Assembly: GCA_934717805.1 (NCBI GenBank)
Contig: CAKUZG010000011.1
Location: forward strand, 1-25,553
Direction of reading: 5' to 3'
Source: an uncultured Candidatus Saccharibacteria bacterium
GTDB lineage: Bacteria; Patescibacteriota; Saccharimonadia; Saccharimonadales; Saccharimonadaceae
Length of the DNA: 25,553 nucleotides
Of this stretch, positions 20,530 to 25,553 are shown piece after piece. The translations under genes and the position numbers were made by a program. The notes under the pieces are model-generated. The model did no database searches, was not told the DNA's origin, and was given only the letters and a program-made list of their open reading frames with translations. The stretch's first letter is position 1. Each line of letters begins with the position of its first letter.

Positions 20530-23500
20530 TTATTCCTCTACAGAAGAATCGTTTGTTTCGTTCTCAGAATCTAAATCTTCATTGATTTCGAATTTCTCTT
20601 CATGAGCTCGAGCGCCAGTTCCAACAGGAATCTTGCGTCCGATAATCACGTTTTCTTTCAAACCATGAAGCTTATCGATTCGTCCAGAAGTTGCCGCGTT
20701 AATCAATACACTTGTTGTGTTTTGGAACGAAGCAGCCGATAGGAAGCTATCACTAAAGATCGAAACTTTTGTAATTCCAAGAAGCTGTTGCTTGAATTCA
20801 GCAGGTTTTTTGCCTTGAGCTTCAAGAAGTTTATTCGTTTCAACAACTGCAGCTTTCGAAACTACATCACCAATAATGAATGATGAATCACCAGCGTCTT
20901 CGATCTGAACTCGACTAAACATTTGTCGAACGATGATTTCAAGGTGTTTCGAAGCAATATCTTGACCTTGAGCTGCGTAGATTCGCAAGATTTCGTTCAT
21001 AATGTATCGTTGAGTTTCTTCAACACCCTTGAATTTCATCAAATCTCGAAGATTTAATGAACCAGCAGTCAAACGATCACCCGCTCGAACGATATCATTT
21101 TTCGAAACAGCGAGTGCTGCAACATTTGGAATTTCATATTTTACAGGATGAGCTTCACCGTCTTCAGTTTCTTGAGGTGTAATTTGAACAATGTTCATGT
21201 TTCCATCTTCCCAGATATCAACTACACCTGAAACTTCTGTCATATAAGCTTGACCTTTAGGAGATCGAGCTTCAAGAAGCTCTTGAACACGAGGCAAACC
21301 TTGAGAAATCGCACCAGATCCGGCAACACCCGAGCTGTGGAATGTGTTCAAAGTTAGCTGAGTACCAGGCTCACCAACAGATTGAGCGGCAATCACACCA
21401 ACTGGTTCTGCTGGTTTAACAAGAAGTCCTGTCGACATGTCAATTCCGTAAGATTTTTGTGGAATTCCCGCAAGATCTGGAGTTGAAAGCACGCTTTGAA
21501 TTTTAACTTCTTTGATGTTTTCATCTTTTTCGATCGCGTTAGCAATTTCTCGTGTAATAAGCTTATCTGCTTCAATGTAGCCAGGAACAGCTTCAGCAGT
21601 AAATCGACCATAAAGACGATCACTGAACGGAATCATTGTTTCTTGACTTTCAGAACGATAAATTGCAAATCCAGGGTCAACTTCAGATGGATTATCTGCT
21701 ACAGAGAAGACATCTTGAGCAACATCAACGAGACGACGTGTTAGATATCCAGAGTCGGCAGTCTTAAGCGCGGTCGAGATCAATCCCTGACGCGCACCAC
21801 GAGTAGCCACGAAAGCTTCAAGAGAACTCATTCCGTGCGTGTAGTTTGAGCGAATTGGAAGCTCAATTTCACGGTTTGTTGCATCCACCATAATTCCGGT
21901 CAAACCAGCAGCAAGACGAATGTTCGTTGCACTACCACGAGAACCAGACACAGCCATTAATCCAACTGGAGAGTCAGCACCTTGATGTTCAACTCGCTCA
22001 GAAATTTCATCAGAAACTTCATCAATAACTTTGTGCCAGTTTTCAATAATCAAGTTGTAACGCTCCTGGTCTGTTAACAAACCTTGATCGTATTGTTCTT
22101 GGATTAATGTTGTTTTTGCATCACCGTTAGCGATAATTTCTGGAATTTTTTCGCTTTCATAAACTGTATAATCTTCTTTACCGATTGACAATCCTGATTT
22201 TGTTATAAATCGGAATGACAAACCTTTAATTTTATCGGCAATTTTCACAGTCATTTCAGCACCATAACGCGCAAAAACGTTCGCCAAAATCTTATTGATC
22301 TGCTTCTTAGTTTGTGGGTTGTTATCGTATGGGTAATCTTCTGGCAAAAGCTCATTAAAGAGTACTCGACCAAGAGTTGTATTTCGAACTTCACCTTTTA
22401 CGAAAACTCGAATTGGTGTTTGAAGTGCAATAACACCTTTATCATAAGCCATTTCTGCTTCGAAAACATTTGCAAAAGGTCGTGGCTTCTTATTCATTTC
22501 AGAATGTTTGTTGTAGGTAATGTAGTAATTTCCGTAAACAACATCCTGGTCAACAGAAAGAACTGGTTGACCATCTGCAGGTTTCAAAAGGTTATGAGAG
22601 ATACTCATCAAGTCACGAGCTTCAGCTTGAGCAGCACCAGAGAGTGGCAAGTGAACAGCCATCTGGTCTCCATCGTAGTCGGCGTTAAATCCGTTAGCTA
22701 CGAGTGGGTGAAGCTGAATTGCTTTACCTTCAACAAGTTTTGGTTGAAAGGCCTGAATTGAAAGTCGGTGCAATGATGGAGCGCGGTTCAAAAGAATGTA
22801 TTTTCCTTCAACAACAGCATCCAATGCATCCCAAACTTCAGCTTCTCGTGCATCAATTAATCGAGTTGCTGAACGAATATTGTGTGCATATTCTTTTTCA
22901 ATCAACCACGAAATAACAAAAGGTTTAAACAATTCTAGCGCCATTTGCGTTGGCAAACCACATTGATGAGCTTTCAAAGTTGGTCCAACAACAATCACAG
23001 AACGACCAGAGTAGTCAACACGTTTTCCAAGCAAGTTTTGACGGAATCGACCTTGCTTACCCTTTAGCATATCACTCAAAGATTTAAGCTTGCGGCGTCC
23101 ACCAGCTGTACTTACAGAACGACCACTTCGAGAAGCATTGTTATCAATTAATGAATCTACGGCTTCTTGGAGCATTCGCATTTCGTTTCGCTTAATCACC
23201 ATTGGTGCATTAAGTTCAATCAATTTCTTCAAACGATTGTTTCGGTTAATTACTCGACGATACAAATCGTTTAAGTCTGAAGTCGCAAATCGACCACCTG
23301 TTAATTGAACCATAGGTCGCAAATCTGGTGGAATCACTGGAAGCACAGTTAGACATAAGCTTCCTGGTTTAATTCCAGCATTTTTCATGCCTTCAATTGT
23401 TTTTAGACGTTTAAGAATTTTCTTCTCTCGTTGTCCTTTAGCCTTTTGCGCTTCAGCTTCAAGTTTTTCTATAAGCTCATCAATATTGATTTCATCAAGC

Positions 23501-24234
23501 AAAGTTTTAATCGCTTCACCACCCATTCCAACTTCGATAATCTCTTCGTATTCTTCAGGAAGATTGCGATAATCAGTTTCACTCATCAATGAACCTTTAA
23601 CAAAACCTTCAAGTTGGTTTTTCTTCAAAGTGTAGTTTGAATTTAGCTCTTCGATTTCTTTAGTCTGAGCTTCAGCTAATGATTTAATATCAGCACCATC
23701 TTTTTCGGCTTCTTTTTCATAACGAATTTTAATTGCCATTCGCGCTGCTTTATCTTCAGCATCAAGATCTGCAAGCATTTGATCGCGTTTTTCTTCGTCA
23801 ACATTAAGGATTACATAGCTAGCGAAATAAACAACACGCTCAATATTTTTAACCGTCATTCCAAGAAGAAGACTCATTGCACTTGGAGCACCACGCATAA
23901 ACCAGATGTGCGCAACTGGAGCAGCCAACGCAATGTGACCCATTCGTTCACGACGAACGATTGCTTTCGTAACTAATTCACCATTCTTATCGACAGCAGC
24001 TTCACGAGAGCGAACGCCTTTTAATTTGTTGTCGTAGGGGTTAATATCTTTAGTTGGTCCAAAGATTTTTTCACAGAACAAACCATCGCGCTCAGGTTTT
24101 TGAGTTCGATAATTAATTGTTTCTGGCTTTGTTACTTCGCCGTAAGACCAGCCCAAAATATCTTCTGGGCTAGCAACCGCGAGGCGAACTGCGTCAAAAT
24201 CAGCAATTTGGTTTGTATTCACCACTTTCGCCAT
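20530..24234 (-). CDS. rpoC: RNA polymerase beta' subunit lacking both zinc sites
   Basis: Beta' carries the catalytic magnesium site of RNA polymerase. The 1,234-residue chain has the usual landmarks: ASPEDILGWSYGEV (21-34), RRERMGHIALAAPVAHIWF (94-112), the lid and rudder region LKGKQGRFRQNLLGKRVDYS, the active-site NADYDGDQ (about 515-523; the common form is NADFDGDQ), the bridge and trigger region GVIAAQSVGEPGTQLTLNTFH, and an acidic C-terminal tail. Zn site 1 (normally four cysteines near residues 70-90) is replaced by DINPYDNKLKG...KNGELV, and site 2 (C...GxCAKCYG) by LSTPDLAGIPQKSYG. Only three cysteines remain in the whole protein (in LFCEK, SLCLTV and HQCGL). The start ATG directly abuts the rpoB stop, with AAGGAGG inside the end of rpoB. 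Terminator follows. Confidence 0.97.
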   Translation of the reverse strand: MAKVVNTNQIADFDAVRLAVASPEDILGWSYGEVTKPETINYRTQKPERDGLFCEKIFGPTKDINPYDNKLKGVRSREAAVDKNGELVTKAIVRRERMGHIALAAPVAHIWFMRGAPSAMSLLLGMTVKNIERVVYFASYVILNVDEEKRDQMLADLDAEDKAARMAIKIRYEKEAEKDGADIKSLAEAQTKEIEELNSNYTLKKNQLEGFVKGSLMSETDYRNLPEEYEEIIEVGMGGEAIKTLLDEINIDELIEKLEAEAQKAKGQREKKILKRLKTIEGMKNAGIKPGSLCLTVLPVIPPDLRPMVQLTGGRFATSDLNDLYRRVINRNNRLKKLIELNAPMVIKRNEMRMLQEAVDSLIDNNASRSGRSVSTAGGRRKLKSLSDMLKGKQGRFRQNLLGKRVDYSGRSVIVVGPTLKAHQCGLPTQMALELFKPFVISWLIEKEYAHNIRSATRLIDAREAEVWDALDAVVEGKYILLNRAPSLHRLSIQAFQPKLVEGKAIQLHPLVANGFNADYDGDQMAVHLPLSGAAQAEARDLMSISHNLLKPADGQPVLSVDQDVVYGNYYITYNKHSEMNKKPRPFANVFEAEMAYDKGVIALQTPIRVFVKGEVRNTTLGRVLFNELLPEDYPYDNNPQTKKQINKILANVFARYGAEMTVKIADKIKGLSFRFITKSGLSIGKEDYTVYESEKIPEIIANGDAKTTLIQEQYDQGLLTDQERYNLIIENWHKVIDEVSDEISERVEHQGADSPVGLMAVSGSRGSATNIRLAAGLTGIMVDATNREIELPIRSNYTHGMSSLEAFVATRGARQGLISTALKTADSGYLTRRLVDVAQDVFSVADNPSEVDPGFAIYRSESQETMIPFSDRLYGRFTAEAVPGYIEADKLITREIANAIEKDENIKEVKIQSVLSTPDLAGIPQKSYGIDMSTGLLVKPAEPVGVIAAQSVGEPGTQLTLNTFHSSGVAGSGAISQGLPRVQELLEARSPKGQAYMTEVSGVVDIWEDGNMNIVQITPQETEDGEAHPVKYEIPNVAALAVSKNDIVRAGDRLTAGSLNLRDLMKFKGVEETQRYIMNEILRIYAAQGQDIASKHLEIIVRQMFSRVQIEDAGDSSFIIGDVVSKAAVVETNKLLEAQGKKPAEFKQQLLGITKVSIFSDSFLSAASFQNTTSVLINAATSGRIDKLHGLKENVIIGRKIPVGTGARAHEEKFEINEDLDSENETNDSSVEE

Positions 24235-25553
24235 TTACGCTTCCTCCTTATTTTCTTCAATTTCATCAATATCTTGAATGTTCATGTTATCTTCGAATTC
24301 ACCATCAGATTCATCTCGAACGGTTTCAGAATTTTCATCTTCTTCGAAAGTTGAGTTTTCGCCATCCTTGTTTCGTTCTGCGAGAATTTCATCAGCATCA
24401 ACACTTGAAGCGTGTCGATCAAGCAAATCAACTCGAAGACCAAGACCTTGAAGCTCTTTCACAAGAACGTTGAATGACTCTGGTAATTTCGGACCAACAA
24501 TTTCACTGTGCTTAATAATACTTTCATAGGCTTTTGAACGACCAACAACATCATCAGACTTAATCGTGAGCATTTCTTGAAGCATATTAGCAGCACCATA
24601 AGCTTCAAGCGCCCAAACTTCCATTTCTCCGAATCGCTGACCACCGTTTTGAGCTTTACCACCCAAAGGTTGTTGTGTCACCATTGTGTAAGGACCAGTT
24701 GATCGAGCGTGAATCTTATCCGCAACCAAGTGGTGAAGTTTAATCATGTGCATAAATCCAACGGTTGTGCGTTGTTCGAACGGTTCACCAGTTTGACCAT
24801 CATACAATTGAACTTTTCCATCACGGGCAACACCAGCAGCTTCAAGTTCATCACTTAAAGTTTCAGCATCAACACCATCATATGAAGGAGTTGCAACTCG
24901 ATATCCTTGAGTTTTTGCAGCCATTCCAAGGTGAACTTCGAAAAGCTGACCAAGATTCATACGTGAAGGCACACCAAGTGGTGACAAAATCACATCAATT
25001 GGAGTTCCGTCTTCCATGAATGGCATGTCGGCTTCTGGCAAAATTTTTGCAACAACACCTTTGTTTCCGTGTCGTCCAGCCATTTTATCTCCAACCATAA
25101 TCTTTCGAGCTTCAGCAACGAAAATCTGAATTTGTTGAAGAACACCAGCACGCATTTCGTGTCCATTTTCTCGAGAGAAGATTTTTACACCGATAACTTT
25201 TCCTGAACCAGTATTTTTCATACGAGTTGACGTATCGCGAACATCTTTTGCTTTTTCACCGAAGATAGCACGCAAAAGTCGCTCTTCACTCGAAAGTTCT
25301 TGTTCACCTTTTGGTGTAATCTTTCCAACAAGCACATCACCTGGTTTAACTTCTGAACCGATTTGGACAATTCCGTTTTCATCCAAGTGTCGCAAGCTAT
25401 ATTCACTAGCGTTTGGAATATCACGCGTTACAACTTCTGGTCCAAGTTTAGTTTCACGAACTTCAACCATGTAATCTTTAATGTTGATATTTGTAAGCAT
25501 ATCAGTCTTAACAAGACGATCAGAGATAATTACGGCATCGTCCATATTGAAAC
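24235..25553 (-). CDS. rpoB: RNA polymerase beta subunit, C-terminal part
   Basis: Only the last 439 or so residues are present; the gene continues beyond the right edge. It begins in FNMDDAVIISDRL, corresponding to the family's NFEDAIIISERL. It includes GDKMAGRHGNKGVVAKILP, LGVPSRMNLGQLFEVHLG, QQPLGGKAQNGGQRFGEMEVWALEAYGAANMLQEMLTIKSDD, here given in part, and ends in LGLRVDLLD. After that come about 60 residues of strongly acidic, presumably disordered tail (FEEDENSETVRDESDGEFED). This is a long extension compared with many RpoB proteins. The stop TAA is immediately followed by the rpoC ATG. Confidence 0.97.
   Translation of the reverse strand, partial: FNMDDAVIISDRLVKTDMLTNINIKDYMVEVRETKLGPEVVTRDIPNASEYSLRHLDENGIVQIGSEVKPGDVLVGKITPKGEQELSSEERLLRAIFGEKAKDVRDTSTRMKNTGSGKVIGVKIFSRENGHEMRAGVLQQIQIFVAEARKIMVGDKMAGRHGNKGVVAKILPEADMPFMEDGTPIDVILSPLGVPSRMNLGQLFEVHLGMAAKTQGYRVATPSYDGVDAETLSDELEAAGVARDGKVQLYDGQTGEPFEQRTTVGFMHMIKLHHLVADKIHARSTGPYTMVTQQPLGGKAQNGGQRFGEMEVWALEAYGAANMLQEMLTIKSDDVVGRSKAYESIIKHSEIVGPKLPESFNVLVKELQGLGLRVDLLDRHASSVDADEILAERNKDGENSTFEEDENSETVRDESDGEFEDNMNIQDIDEIEENKEEA

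Noticed and set aside
1..25553. tRNA, rRNA, CRISPR array, transposase, or recoded TGA.
   Set aside because: No cloverleaf, spaced repeat array or transposase motif was seen. Real genes end in TGA (at 6281 and 11388), and no conserved protein contains in-frame TGA.

Overview
The window reads as a chromosomal segment of a low-GC bacterium, most likely a Candidatus Saccharibacteria (TM7/Patescibacteria) relative. This is inference from protein character: an EF-Tu with the SSHQEYES stretch after GITIA, very compact gene spacing, an anaerobic NrdD ribonucleotide reductase, FemAB-type and type I-like R-M genes, and a scattered rif/str ribosomal cluster. TGA is used as a normal stop (genes ending at 6281 and 11388), so there is no sign of a recoded genetic code.

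Layout. The left edge holds the start of an ABC-transporter ATPase (minus), divergent from queA (plus). gpmA (minus) and a plus-strand coiled-coil protein follow. From 3379 to the right edge everything lies on the minus strand. Read right to left (direction of transcription): rpoB (partial)-rpoC; a DUF3592-like membrane protein with rnhA and a tiny membrane protein; fusA; a two-frame restriction-modification system; an HU-HIG nucleoid protein; a FemAB-like ligase; two unrecognised small coiled-coil/basic proteins; a SufS-like PLP enzyme coupled to a DsbA-like membrane oxidoreductase; tuf; rpsJ; two small membrane proteins; nrdD.

Transcription signals are unusually legible. I could place 12 promoters with a -35 box, exactly 17 bp and a TATAAT/TAAAAT/TAGAAT box, often with an extended -10 TG. 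Most units end in a clear hairpin plus U-tract terminator. queA, the ABC ATPase and one membrane protein look leaderless, while others have strong Shine-Dalgarno sites. The nrdD promoter carries a near-perfect NrdR box. tuf, fusA and rpsJ have leaders of roughly 80-90 nt; those of tuf and fusA can fold strongly.

The most striking observations are these. (1) The R-M methyltransferase and its specificity subunit are in different frames, and the specificity frame has no usable start. They are joined by a textbook -1 frameshift signal: GGGAAAA directly before the stop, a 5-nt spacer and a 12-bp stem. (2) EF-G lacks both guanine-recognition motifs (NKxD is NKIN; the SAF/K loop is GDGR). (3) RNA polymerase beta' has lost all cysteines of both zinc sites. 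(4) A repeat-rich 247-bp regulatory region precedes the HU-HIG gene. (5) The palindrome TTCGAA is strongly over-represented except in the R-M locus.

There is no gene-free stretch over 300 bases, and no tRNA, rRNA, CRISPR array or insertion sequence was found.
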